DNA of 64,000 nt, from contig NZ_JAWQLY010000006.1 in NCBI RefSeq assembly GCF_033446685.1, positions 124,001 through 188,000 on the forward strand. The letters are read 5' to 3'. The stretch comes from Modicisalibacter sp033446685. GTDB lineage: Bacteria > Pseudomonadota > Gammaproteobacteria > Pseudomonadales > Halomonadaceae. Shown here in pieces: positions 53,640 through 61,565 of the stretch; the first letter of the stretch is position 1, and each line of letters starts with the position of its first letter. Both the position numbers and the translations under genes were made by a program. The notes beneath the pieces were generated by a model. It did not search any database. It worked only from the letters and a program-made list of their open reading frames with translations, and was not told where the DNA came from.

Positions 53640-53725
53640 GGGACAAAAGGTAGAAGAAGGAAGGATGAAGGGAGAAGCCGTTTCTTCCCTCTTATCTCTT
53701 CCTTCTTCTTTATCTATTTTTGGGG
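53640..53725. repeat. Polypurine/polypyrimidine inverted repeat between guaA and guaB
   Basis: AGAAGAAGGAAG is followed by more purines (53651-53679). After a short gap come TTCTTCCCTCTTATCTCTTCC and CTTCTTCT (53684-53714), which form an imperfect inverted copy. It could fold as a long hairpin in the guaBA mRNA or as unusual DNA. I cannot decide which. Confidence 0.7.
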
Positions 53726-53729
53726 CTGG

Positions 53730-55199
53730 TCAGCCAGCTCTGTAATTAGGAGCCTCTTTGGTGATCTGCACGTCGTGCACGTGGGACTCGGCGAAGCCGG
53801 CGCCGGTGATCTGTACGAACTCGGGCTTGGTGCGCATCTCGTCGACGGTGCGGCAGCCGGTGTAGCCCATCGAGGCGCGCAGCCCGCCCATCAGCTGGTG
53901 GACGATGGCGCTCATCATGCCCTTGTAGGGCACGCGGCCTTCGATGCCTTCCGGCACCAGCTTCTCGGCGCCTTCGGACTTGTCCTGGAAGTAGCGGTCG
54001 GCGCTGCCCTGGCTCTGCGACATCGCGCCCATCGAGCCCATGCCGCGGTAGGCCTTGTAGGTACGGCCCTGGTAGAGCTCGACCTCGCCCGGGGCTTCCT
54101 CGGTGCCGGCCAGCAGGCCGCCGATCATCACCGTACTGGCGCCGGCGGCGACGGCCTTGGCCAGGTCGCCGGAGAAGCGCACGCCGCCATCGGCGATCAG
54201 CGGAATGTCATAGGGCTTCAACGCCTCGGCGACGTTGGAGACGGCGGTAATCTGCGGCACGCCGACACCGGCGACGATGCGCGTGGTGCAGATCGAACCG
54301 GGGCCGATGCCGACTTTGACGGCATCCGCGCCGGCTTCGGCCAGCGCTTTCGCCGCGTCGGCGGTGGCGATGTTGCCGCCGATCACCTGAATGTCGGGGA
54401 AGTTCTCCTTGACCCAGCGCACCCGCTCGATGACCCCCCGCGAATGGCCGTGGGCGGTGTCGACCACCACCGCATCGACGCCGGCCTCGGCCAGCGCGGC
54501 GATGCGCTCGGCGGTTTCCGCGCCGGTGCCCACCGCGGCGCCGACCAGCAGGCGGCCGTCGGCGTCCTTGGCGGCGTTGGGATAGGTGCGCGCCTTCTCG
54601 ATGTCGCGCACCGTGACCAGCCCGCGCAGGCGGAAGGCGTCATCGACGATCAGGATCTTTTCGATGCGGTTTTCCTGCAGCTTGGCCTTGATGGCGTCCA
54701 GCGGCGTGCCCTCGGGCACGGTGACCAGCTTGTCGCGCGGCGTCATGATCGCCTCGACGTGGTCGCTGTGATCCGGCTGGAAGCGCATGTCGCGGCCGGT
54801 GACGATGCCCACCAGGGTCTCGCCCTCGACAACCGGGAAGCCGGAATAGCCGTACTCGTCGGCCATCGCCAGCAGGTCCTGCAGCTTGGCCTGCGGGGCG
54901 ACGGTCACCGGGTCCTTGACGATCACGCTCTCGTGCTTCTTGACCTTGCGCACTTCGGCGGCCTGGGCCGAGATCGACATGTTCTTGTGGATGATGCCGA
55001 TACCGCCTTCCTGGGCCATGGCGATCGCCAGCCGGGCTTCGGTCACGGTGTCCATGGCGGAGGAGACGAGCGGGATGTTGAGCGTGAGGTTGCGGGTCAG
55101 GCGGGACTTGAGGCTGACGTCCTTGGGCAGGACATCCGAGTAGCCGGGAACGAGTAATACGTCGTCGAACGTAAGAGCTTCTTGCGCCATACGTAGCAT
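53730..55199 (-). CDS. guaB: IMP dehydrogenase
   Basis: This 489-residue enzyme has the conserved start MLRMAQEALTFDDVLLVPGY, two CBS domains inserted near residues 95-210 (SGFPVVEGETLVGIVTGRD; FRLRGLVTVRDIE), and the catalytic loop IGPGSICTTRIVAGVG with the active Cys. The finger region RGMGSMGAM and YFQDK follow. It makes XMP from IMP, the committed step to GMP. The ATG at 55199 gives the usual N-terminus. It lies 119 bases upstream of guaA. Confidence 0.97.
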   Translation of the reverse strand: MLRMAQEALTFDDVLLVPGYSDVLPKDVSLKSRLTRNLTLNIPLVSSAMDTVTEARLAIAMAQEGGIGIIHKNMSISAQAAEVRKVKKHESVIVKDPVTVAPQAKLQDLLAMADEYGYSGFPVVEGETLVGIVTGRDMRFQPDHSDHVEAIMTPRDKLVTVPEGTPLDAIKAKLQENRIEKILIVDDAFRLRGLVTVRDIEKARTYPNAAKDADGRLLVGAAVGTGAETAERIAALAEAGVDAVVVDTAHGHSRGVIERVRWVKENFPDIQVIGGNIATADAAKALAEAGADAVKVGIGPGSICTTRIVAGVGVPQITAVSNVAEALKPYDIPLIADGGVRFSGDLAKAVAAGASTVMIGGLLAGTEEAPGEVELYQGRTYKAYRGMGSMGAMSQSQGSADRYFQDKSEGAEKLVPEGIEGRVPYKGMMSAIVHQLMGGLRASMGYTGCRTVDEMRTKPEFVQITGAGFAESHVHDVQITKEAPNYRAG

Positions 55200-55331
55200 A
55201 TCGGAAACACCCAATGAGCAGATGGTGGGAGACGGGGCGTTGGAGAGTTAATCGACCATTATAAACCTCGGCCGTTTTTCACTCAACGTGGCGTGGTCGA
55301 TTGCTCGTGGCGCGGCGGTCCGGGCGGCCAT

Positions 55332-55402
55332 CTAATCGCGAACAAGTTCGCTCCCACAGGTTCTTGCCTGTAGCTGGCCTGTGGAGCGGGTTCTTGTGGG
55401 AG
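55332..55402. repeat. REP-like inverted repeat
   Basis: GCGAACAAGTTCGCTCCCACAGG is a self-pairing word known from Pseudomonas REP elements, and an inverted relative (CCTGTGGAGCGGGTTCTTGTGGGAG) follows at about 55378-55402. Together they form a large hairpin upstream of guaB. The right end overlaps the 50-base dispersed repeat. Confidence 0.65.
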
Positions 55403-55445
55403 GCGTACCAGGAGAAAAGGCATTCCCGATAGCGGTGGCACGGCA
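55396..55445 (+). repeat. 50-base dispersed repeat, copy 1
   Basis: This stretch (starting GTGGGAGGCGTACCAGG) aligns without gaps to 62886-62935, with about 35 of 50 positions equal by eye, and almost all differences are transitions. The core ATTCC-GATAGCGGT is preserved. The two copies lie at the two ends of the accessory block between guaB and xseA. Confidence 0.6.
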
Positions 55446-55477
55446 GTTTGGGCTCCATGATCTGATTGTCACGCCAT

Positions 55478-55521
55478 AAGTGTACACATACACTACCTAT
55501 AGATAGTCTTGGTGTGTACTT
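55478..55521. promoter_or_regulatory. Operator of the AbiE pair
   Basis: AAGTGTACACATACACTACC (55478-55497) is faced by GGTGTGTACTT (55511-55521), an imperfect inverted repeat that ends at the AbiEi start codon. CTATAGATAG lies between them. AbiEi proteins are known to repress their own operon through inverted repeats in this position. Confidence 0.6.
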
Positions 55522-55522
55522 A

Positions 55523-56062
55523 ATGGATCAGATCACCGCTCGCGCCCGGCTCGACGATTGGGACCGTCAACATCGCTATGTATTTACCCTCTCGGACCTA
55601 GCCAAGATCTTCCCCGAAGACAGCCCAAAGACCCTGCAGGAAGGGATCAATCGACTACGTCGGTATGGCCTGCTCGAGGCAGCCAGCCGTGGCGTGTACG
55701 TCTACAAGCTGTCACGGCACCAGGACGCCGACCTGCTCGAAAGAATCGCCAAGGCGATGCGCCGTGGCGAGTACAGTTATGTCAGCCTCGAATCCGCACT
55801 CTCGGAGTATGGTGCGATCTCACAAATCCCTGTCGATCGGCTGACGGTAATGACCACCGGCCGCAAGGGCGAGTATCGCACCCCTTATGGCACCATCGAG
55901 TTCACCCACACCAAACGGTCCATTCCCCAACTGCTCGACCGGATGCGCGATGTAGGGCGTCCCTTGCGGCTGGCGACACCCCAGGCTGCCTGGGACGATC
56001 TCAAGCGTGTCGGGCGCAATACTCACCTTGTCGACCAAGCGAGCCTGCCGTATGAACACTGA
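55523..56062 (+). CDS. abiEi: AbiEi-family antitoxin
   Basis: This 179-residue protein has an N-terminal winged helix (YVFTLSDLAKIFPEDSPKTLQE; INRLRRYGLLEAASRGVYVY) and a C-terminal antitoxin domain (YVSLESALSEYGAI, then GTIEFTHTKRS). It is a type IV antitoxin that blocks the toxin without binding it and represses its own promoter. The ATG at 55523 is chosen to follow the operator. The upstream frame has no ribosome site. It overlaps the toxin gene by 11 bases. Confidence 0.85.
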   Translation: MDQITARARLDDWDRQHRYVFTLSDLAKIFPEDSPKTLQEGINRLRRYGLLEAASRGVYVYKLSRHQDADLLERIAKAMRRGEYSYVSLESALSEYGAISQIPVDRLTVMTTGRKGEYRTPYGTIEFTHTKRSIPQLLDRMRDVGRPLRLATPQAAWDDLKRVGRNTHLVDQASLPYEH

Positions 56063-56981
56063 ACGCGCCAACTTCGACGAGCTGGTCGCTCGAGCGATGT
56101 CCCAGCCCGGTCGTATTGCCATGCGCCCGGTCATCGAGAAGGAGCTACTGCATCTCGATATCCTGTTCGCTCTCGAGCGGGAACGGCTTCTGGATGGACT
56201 GACCTTTCAGGGAGGAACGTCTCTTCGCTTGTGTCAGGGCTCACCGCGCTTTAGCGAAGACCTGGATTTCGCCGGCGGCTGGGATTTCTGCAGCCAGGAT
56301 CTGGCGCGCATCCGCGCATGTGTCGAGGATTACGTCAGCAATCGCTATCAGCTCGAGGTCAGCGTCAAGGAACCGAAGCAACTGCGGGAAGAACCCGGCT
56401 ACGGGGATATTCGCGTCGACAAGTGGCAGGTTTCCGTAGTCACGGCGCCGGCCCGAAAGGACATTCCTAAACAGCGCATCAAACTGGAAGTGGCCAGCAT
56501 TCCTGCATATACGCGGGAGGCGCATGCAATCCAGGTCCACTACCCTTTTCTGCCGGATGGCTACGATGACTTGCTGGTCGAGACGGAAAGCCTAGATGAA
56601 ATCATGGCGGACAAATTGATCTCGCTGATCAACACAAAGAAATACGTGCGGCATCGTGACATCTGGGACCTGGCATGGCTCAAGCAGCAAGGGGCGTCTC
56701 CCGATGTCGAGCTCATTAAGCGCAAGATTCAGGACTATACCGTAGAGCACTACCCTGACCGAGCCAGGGATATGCAATCACGCCTGGTCGGCATTGTGTC
56801 CGGTACGGCCTTTCAGGACGAAATGACCCGCTTCCTACCTGCCGAAACCGTCGACCGAACGATAAGGAACCCCCGATTTGCCGACTTCCTAGGCCGCGAG
56901 ATCACGGCCATGCTGGATCAGGTGGTCACAGCGCTTGAGGGCCCGGCGCCGGGATCGCCCAACCCGGAGTTCACTCTCTAG
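56052..56981 (+). CDS. abiEii: AbiEii/AbiGii-family toxin (nucleotidyltransferase)
   Basis: This 309-residue protein has the nucleotidyltransferase motif GGTSLRL near residue 55 and SEDLDFAGG near 70 (metal-binding aspartates), then DEIMADKLISLI and the downstream RHRDIWDLAWL characteristic of AbiEii. It modifies tRNA or another RNA by nucleotide transfer and so stops growth, often after phage infection. It is intact and paired with an intact antitoxin. A strong terminator follows at 57031. Confidence 0.88.
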   Translation: MNTERANFDELVARAMSQPGRIAMRPVIEKELLHLDILFALERERLLDGLTFQGGTSLRLCQGSPRFSEDLDFAGGWDFCSQDLARIRACVEDYVSNRYQLEVSVKEPKQLREEPGYGDIRVDKWQVSVVTAPARKDIPKQRIKLEVASIPAYTREAHAIQVHYPFLPDGYDDLLVETESLDEIMADKLISLINTKKYVRHRDIWDLAWLKQQGASPDVELIKRKIQDYTVEHYPDRARDMQSRLVGIVSGTAFQDEMTRFLPAETVDRTIRNPRFADFLGREITAMLDQVVTALEGPAPGSPNPEFTL

Positions 56982-57030
56982 GAAACATTGCTCGAAGAAG
57001 CCGCCTTACCGCCAGGCAGAGTGGCCCAAC

Positions 57031-57070
57031 ACGAAAACGCCCCGATCTTCGGACCGGGGCGTTTTCGTTG
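57031..57070. terminator. Bidirectional terminator between AbiE and the old yellow enzyme gene
   Basis: ACGAAAACGCCCCG and CGGGGCGTTTTCGT form a perfect 14-base stem with A and T runs on both flanks, so it serves both convergent transcripts. Confidence 0.9.
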
Positions 57071-57133
57071 CTACACGGCGTTATTGCTCGGCAGTGTGGT
57101 TTCGAGCCGTTACTCCCGATGCTCAATCGCTGA

Positions 57134-58267
57134 TCAGGATTTTTCCTTGAGCATCTTCTCGCGCTCACGCCGTGCCTGCTCTTCCGCGTAGGTAGGAAAG
57201 TCCACGTAGCCGCGGGCATCGCCGCCGTAGAAGGTATTCGGATCGAAATCCGCCAGCGGCCAGCCGTTTTTCATGCGCTCCACCAGATCCGGATTGGACG
57301 TGAACGGGCGACCGAATACCGGCAGGTCGATGGTGCCCTCGTCGATCAGCTTTTGCGCCTCGGCCTGGTCCAGGTTGCCGGCGAGCAGCAGCGTGCCGTT
57401 GTAGACGTCGCGGAACTGGCGCAGGTAATCGCGCGGCATCGGCGCCATGCCCTGGCCGCCCTGGTCGTGCAGGTGCACGTAGGCCAGGCCGCGCTTGTTG
57501 AATTCACGCGCCAGGTGGAGGTAGGTCTCGCCGTTGTCGTCGTACTCCGGCATGTCGAACAGCGTGCCATGCGGCGAGAGACGCACCCCGACACGGCGGG
57601 CGCCGATCATCTTGCTTACCTCGTCGACCACTTCCAGCAGCAGCCGGCAGCGGTTTTCCCGCGAGCCGCCGTATTCGTCGTCGCGGTCGTTGACGCCGGG
57701 ATTCAGGAACTGCTCGAACAGGTAGCCGTTGGCGCCATGGATCTCGACGCCGTCGAAGCCCACCTCGCGTGAATTGACCGCCGCCTGGGCGAAATCGCGC
57801 ACGATATCCTTTACTTCCCGGGTTGCGAGCCGGCGAGGCTGGCTTGCCTTCAGCATGTCCGGCTGGCCATTTTCGTTGTAGCCAAAGGCCATGCCACCAG
57901 GCTTGTCGCTGGGGCCGACCGGCGAGGCGCCGGCAACCTGCACGGTAGTGTGCGAGACGCGCCCGACGTGCCAGATCTGGGCGAAGAAGACGCCGCCGCG
58001 CTCATGCACCGCGCGGGTCGCCTTGGCCCAGCCGGCGAGCTGGTCGGGGCCGAAGATACCCGGGTTGTAGAGATACCCCTGCCCCTGGCGCGAGATCGGC
58101 GTGCCTTCGGAGATGATCAGCCCGGCACTGGCGCGCTGGCGATAGTAGAGCGCGCCCAGTTCCGTGGGGATATCCTCCGGTGCACGGGAGCGGGTCATCG
58201 GCGCCATGACGATGCGGTTGTTCAGGCGGGTGCCGGCAAGATCGAACGGTTCGAATAACGAAGCCAC
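57134..58267 (-). CDS. Old yellow enzyme family ene-reductase (NemA/XenB-like)
   Basis: This 377-residue FMN protein has the OYE landmarks: NNRIVMAPMTRSRA near residue 19, FFAQIWHVGRVSH near 93, the His/Asn pair in FDGVEIHGANGYLFEQFLNP near 178, and LLLAGNLD with FGRPFTSNPDL near the end. It reduces activated C=C bonds with NAD(P)H. I chose GTG at 58267, which has AAGGAG upstream. The longer frame reaches into non-coding sequence. It stands alone. Confidence 0.92.
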   Translation of the reverse strand: MASLFEPFDLAGTRLNNRIVMAPMTRSRAPEDIPTELGALYYRQRASAGLIISEGTPISRQGQGYLYNPGIFGPDQLAGWAKATRAVHERGGVFFAQIWHVGRVSHTTVQVAGASPVGPSDKPGGMAFGYNENGQPDMLKASQPRRLATREVKDIVRDFAQAAVNSREVGFDGVEIHGANGYLFEQFLNPGVNDRDDEYGGSRENRCRLLLEVVDEVSKMIGARRVGVRLSPHGTLFDMPEYDDNGETYLHLAREFNKRGLAYVHLHDQGGQGMAPMPRDYLRQFRDVYNGTLLLAGNLDQAEAQKLIDEGTIDLPVFGRPFTSNPDLVERMKNGWPLADFDPNTFYGGDARGYVDFPTYAEEQARREREKMLKEKS

Positions 58268-58431
58268 GTCGTGAACTCCTTTTAGCGATGACGTCAGGTC
58301 TAAAACGAAAGCGAGCCACGGTGGCTCGCTGAGGTAGACCAAAGTCTAGGAAACGATTAGCCAGTTAACAATGAATCTTGCCGACTGCCGCGATGCAGGA
58401 AAGCTATCGTTCGCCTTTTTATCATTCGGCA

Positions 58432-59223
58432 CTAGCCATCGAAGCCATAGAACCGTCGCGGCGTCTCGCCCATGACCGTGGCCAGGTCAGCGGCGGGGAT
58501 CCAGCGCTCGGCATCGTGCAGGGCCTGTTCGAAGCTGTAGAGATGTTCATGCTCCGTCCAGGGCCAATCGCTGCCCCACATCAACCGGTGCGACCCCAGT
58601 TCTTCCAGCAGTCGCTTGCTCACGTCGACGAGACCGTCGCTGCGGCTGCGATACGGCGCTGAACACTTGACCCAGTAGCGCTTGTCATCGCCCTCTGCGC
58701 ACAGGCGATCGATGACGGGGTCCCGCCAGGCATTGGCCTGGGGGCGGCCAAAATGGTCGATCACCAGCGCCAGGTCTCGCGTGTCCAGAAGGTCGAGAAT
58801 CTCCAGCAGGGTGTCGCCCTCCGCCTGGATCTCCACGTGCCAGCCGCGTGACTCGAGCCGCGAGAACAGGGCACTCCACTCCGGTGACCTAAGTTCATCC
58901 ACACCTCGCCCGATCCAGTTGAGGCGTGTCCCCCCTACCCCCAGCGACGTCATCGCCTCGAGGGTCGCATCCGTGACGCTGGGGTCCAGAACCGCCACGC
59001 CCCTCAGTCGCCCGGGCTGCTGCCGCAGGCACTCCATGAGGTATTCGTTGTGGGTGCCGAGGAAGCTGGGCTGGACCAGCACGCCCTGGGCGATTCCGAA
59101 GCGGTCCAGCAAGCCGAGGTAGCGCTCCAGTGGCGCCTCGTAGCTGGGGCGGTGGCGTGGCTTCTTTGCCACCCGGCACTGGTGGGTGAAGACGTGGGCG
59201 TGGGTATCGACAATTTTAGACAT
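58432..59223 (-). CDS. Amidohydrolase family 2 protein (LigI/lactonase-like)
   Basis: This 263-residue metal hydrolase has the N-terminal DTHAHVF (HxH), a lysine/glutamate region near VLVQPSFLGTHNEYL, a histidine in VIDHFGRP, and the final MWGSDWPWTEHEH with the catalytic Asp. These fit 2-pyrone-4,6-dicarboxylate or sugar lactone hydrolases. It is divergent from a GntR gene, and a TRAP transporter lies behind that, so it probably opens the imported lactone or acts on its product. Confidence 0.87.
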   Translation of the reverse strand: MSKIVDTHAHVFTHQCRVAKKPRHRPSYEAPLERYLGLLDRFGIAQGVLVQPSFLGTHNEYLMECLRQQPGRLRGVAVLDPSVTDATLEAMTSLGVGGTRLNWIGRGVDELRSPEWSALFSRLESRGWHVEIQAEGDTLLEILDLLDTRDLALVIDHFGRPQANAWRDPVIDRLCAEGDDKRYWVKCSAPYRSRSDGLVDVSKRLLEELGSHRLMWGSDWPWTEHEHLYSFEQALHDAERWIPAADLATVMGETPRRFYGFDG

Positions 59224-59255
59224 TGGTCTAATCCGGGTTGTGCACGGAGATTAAG

Positions 59256-59284
59256 AGTGTCATACATATCTACACTTATATAAG
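59256..59284. promoter_or_regulatory. Operator candidates between amidohydrolase and GntR genes
   Basis: AGTGT (59256-59260) faces ACACT (59272-59276), and CTTATATAAG (59275-59284) is a perfect ten-base palindrome. Both lie within the 88 bases between the two divergent starts. Either may be the regulator site or part of the promoter. Confidence 0.5.
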
Positions 59285-59311
59285 ACCATAAGTACATCAG
59301 AGCACATACCA

Positions 59312-60049
59312 ATGCAAGCCGACTCCCAGCAAGACGAGACGCGCAGCCCGCGCTACTACCGGATCTACCAGTCCCTGCTGAGCGAGATTCAACAGGGCAG
59401 CCTCAAGCCGGGCGATTTACTGCCCTCCGAAATGAGCATCTCGCAATCGCATGGCGTTGCGCCGGGTACGGCCCGCAAGGCGATCGACATGCTGGTCGAT
59501 CGCGGCTGGGTGGAGCGCCAACATGGCCGGGGAACGTTCGTACGGCGGGCGGATTTCAGCCACTCGCTCGCCCGGTTCTTCCGCTTGACGGATCGCGAAG
59601 GGGTGCAACTTCACCCCAAGAGCGAGCTGATCGGGATTCGCGAGCTGCCGGCGCCGGCCGATATCGCGCGTCACCTCGAGGTGGCGGAACGCAGCCCGCT
59701 GATCGAGATCGAGCGGGTGCGCCGCGTCGACGAGCTGGCGCTGCTGCACGAGGTGATCTACCTGCCGGGCGAGCGCTTTTCACCCCTGCTGAACCTGCCC
59801 ACCGAGGAGTGGGGAGATCTGCTTTACCCCCTCTATGAGCGGGCCTGTGCCGAGATTGTCTTTCGCGCCACCGACACCCTTTGCGCCGGGCCCGCCCCGG
59901 AAGGCGCGGCCCGCCACCTGGGGCTGGAGCCCGGGACACAGGTCATCGAAATCGCGCGCCTGGCCAGAGGCTACGACGAAAAGCCGCTCGAGTGGCGGTT
60001 GAGCCGTGGCCGGCTCGACTTGTTCCACTACAGCTTCGATATCCGCTAG
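59312..60049 (+). CDS. GntR-family regulator with UTRA domain
   Basis: This 245-residue protein has a winged helix (EMSISQSHGVAPGTARKAIDML, near residues 44-65) and a UTRA effector domain with ERSPLIEIERVRRVDE and EWRLSRGRLDLFHYSF at the end. It lies between the amidohydrolase (divergent) and the TRAP genes (same strand, 57 bases ahead) and very probably controls both. Confidence 0.9.
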   Translation: MQADSQQDETRSPRYYRIYQSLLSEIQQGSLKPGDLLPSEMSISQSHGVAPGTARKAIDMLVDRGWVERQHGRGTFVRRADFSHSLARFFRLTDREGVQLHPKSELIGIRELPAPADIARHLEVAERSPLIEIERVRRVDELALLHEVIYLPGERFSPLLNLPTEEWGDLLYPLYERACAEIVFRATDTLCAGPAPEGAARHLGLEPGTQVIEIARLARGYDEKPLEWRLSRGRLDLFHYSFDIR

Positions 60050-60105
60050 GCGATGGCGCCAGGCGCCACCGCCCTCTCCCAAATGACTCCCCAAGGAGCC
60101 ACGAC

Positions 60106-61092
60106 ATGATCAATAACAAGACCGTATCCCTGTCCGGTATCGCGGGCATGGGGCTGCTCGCCCTGAGCGTGCATGCTCATGCCGCGCAAGAGGTCCGAAT
60201 CGCCACCCATGTGTCGGCCGAATCGCCACTGGCCAAGCAGGTGGAAATGTTCGCCGAACGCATCGAGGAGCGTCTCCCCGGGGAGTTCACCTTCGAGCTC
60301 TATCCCAACGGGCAGCTCGGCAAGGAGTCGGCGCTCATCGACCAACTTCAACTCGACACCATCGAGATGGTCAACGTCGCCTCCGGCGTCTTGAAAGTGG
60401 ACGACAAGCTCGGCTTCTTCGATCTCCCGTGGCTGTTCGAAGACCGCGAGAACGTCCAGCGCGCCATGGCCGCCGGACTGGAAGAAGAACTGGTCGAGAC
60501 CATCGAGGACAACATGAGCGCCAAGGTGGTGGGTATCTACGAGAACGGTTTTCGCCACATCATCAATTCCAGCCACCCCATAGAGACGCCCGCCGACCTG
60601 GATGGCATGAAGATCCGGATTTCCGGCGGCGACTTCCGCCAGCAGATCTTCGCCTCGCTGGGGGCCGTACCGGCCAAGATCGCCTGGGGCGAAACCTTCA
60701 CCGCCATGCAGACGGGCGTGGTGGACGGCGCCGAGGCCGCCACCTACGGCTTCTACGGCCAGAAGATGTATGAGGTACAGGATTATCTTTCCCTGACCCG
60801 TCACGTCTACACGCCGTCTTTCCTGCTGGCTTCCCCGAGGTTCTGGGACTCGCTCACCGACGAGCAGCAGACCGTCTTCAGCGAGGTCGCCGACGAGATG
60901 CGCGACGATGCCTACGCACAGGCCGCCGAGATCGAGCAATCCAATCTCGATGCCATGCGCGATTCCCTGAAGATCAACGATGTCGATTTGGCGCCGTTCC
61001 GCGACAAGGTCGAATCCGTCTACGAGAACTACGTGAACGAGTATGGCGATGACTGGCTCAAGATCGTGCGCCAGACCGCTGAATCGTCGTGA
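60106..61092 (+). CDS. TRAP transporter periplasmic receptor (DctP family)
   Basis: This 328-residue protein has a signal peptide ending HAHAA near residue 27, the DctP landmarks PNGQLGKESALIDQLQL, LDGMKIRISGGDFRQQ (conserved Arg), and AMQTGVVDGAEAA. AAGGAG precedes the ATG at 60106. It is the first gene of a DctPQM set. The substrate is unknown, and the next-door amidohydrolase suggests a lactone or acid. Confidence 0.93.
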   Translation: MINNKTVSLSGIAGMGLLALSVHAHAAQEVRIATHVSAESPLAKQVEMFAERIEERLPGEFTFELYPNGQLGKESALIDQLQLDTIEMVNVASGVLKVDDKLGFFDLPWLFEDRENVQRAMAAGLEEELVETIEDNMSAKVVGIYENGFRHIINSSHPIETPADLDGMKIRISGGDFRQQIFASLGAVPAKIAWGETFTAMQTGVVDGAEAATYGFYGQKMYEVQDYLSLTRHVYTPSFLLASPRFWDSLTDEQQTVFSEVADEMRDDAYAQAAEIEQSNLDAMRDSLKINDVDLAPFRDKVESVYENYVNEYGDDWLKIVRQTAESS

Positions 61093-61109
61093 CCGCTGGA
61101 GTCGAAACG

Positions 61110-61565
61110 ATGCTGAGATATCTGGATCGTTTGGTCGAGACCGTCGTGGGGGCCCTGGTGGCCCTCACTACCATCGCCGTCTGCTTGAACGTCTTTTACC
61201 GCTATGTACTCGGCTCCGGCCTGGTGTGGGCCGATGAGGTGCCGGGATTTCTACTGGTATGGATCGCCTTCCTGGGCGCCTATCTCGCGGCCCGGCAGGA
61301 GGGCCATATCGCCTTCGACATGCTGGTCGAGTCTTTTCCGCCACTCCTTCGACGGGGTATCCAGGTCATCGGTGACCTGGCGGTCATCGGGTTCTTCGTG
61401 CTGCTCGGCCTGAAATCGTGGCAGATGATCGATCGCGTCGGCGGACGCTCGATAGAAACGCTGCCCATCGCGCAGGGCGTGTTCATGAGCGTGCTGCCCA
61501 TTGCCAGCGCTTTGATGGTAGTGGCCCTGAGCGCTCGACTTATTCAACGCTGGAGGAACGTCTGA
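61110..61565 (+). CDS. TRAP transporter small permease (DctQ)
   Basis: This 151-residue protein has four helices with the DctQ motif VWADEVPGFLLVWIAFLG near residue 41. The ATG at 61110 has TGGAG eight bases upstream. A GTG at 61089 that overlaps the receptor stop as GTGA is also possible. The end overlaps the DctM start as TGATG. Confidence 0.9.
   Translation: MLRYLDRLVETVVGALVALTTIAVCLNVFYRYVLGSGLVWADEVPGFLLVWIAFLGAYLAARQEGHIAFDMLVESFPPLLRRGIQVIGDLAVIGFFVLLGLKSWQMIDRVGGRSIETLPIAQGVFMSVLPIASALMVVALSARLIQRWRNV

Noticed and set aside
52153..53745. Long plus-strand frame opposite guaA
   Set aside because: Shadow of guaA caused by high GC at third positions.
53775..55157. Long plus-strand frame opposite guaB
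   Set aside because: Shadow of guaB, with no start signal and a biased composition.
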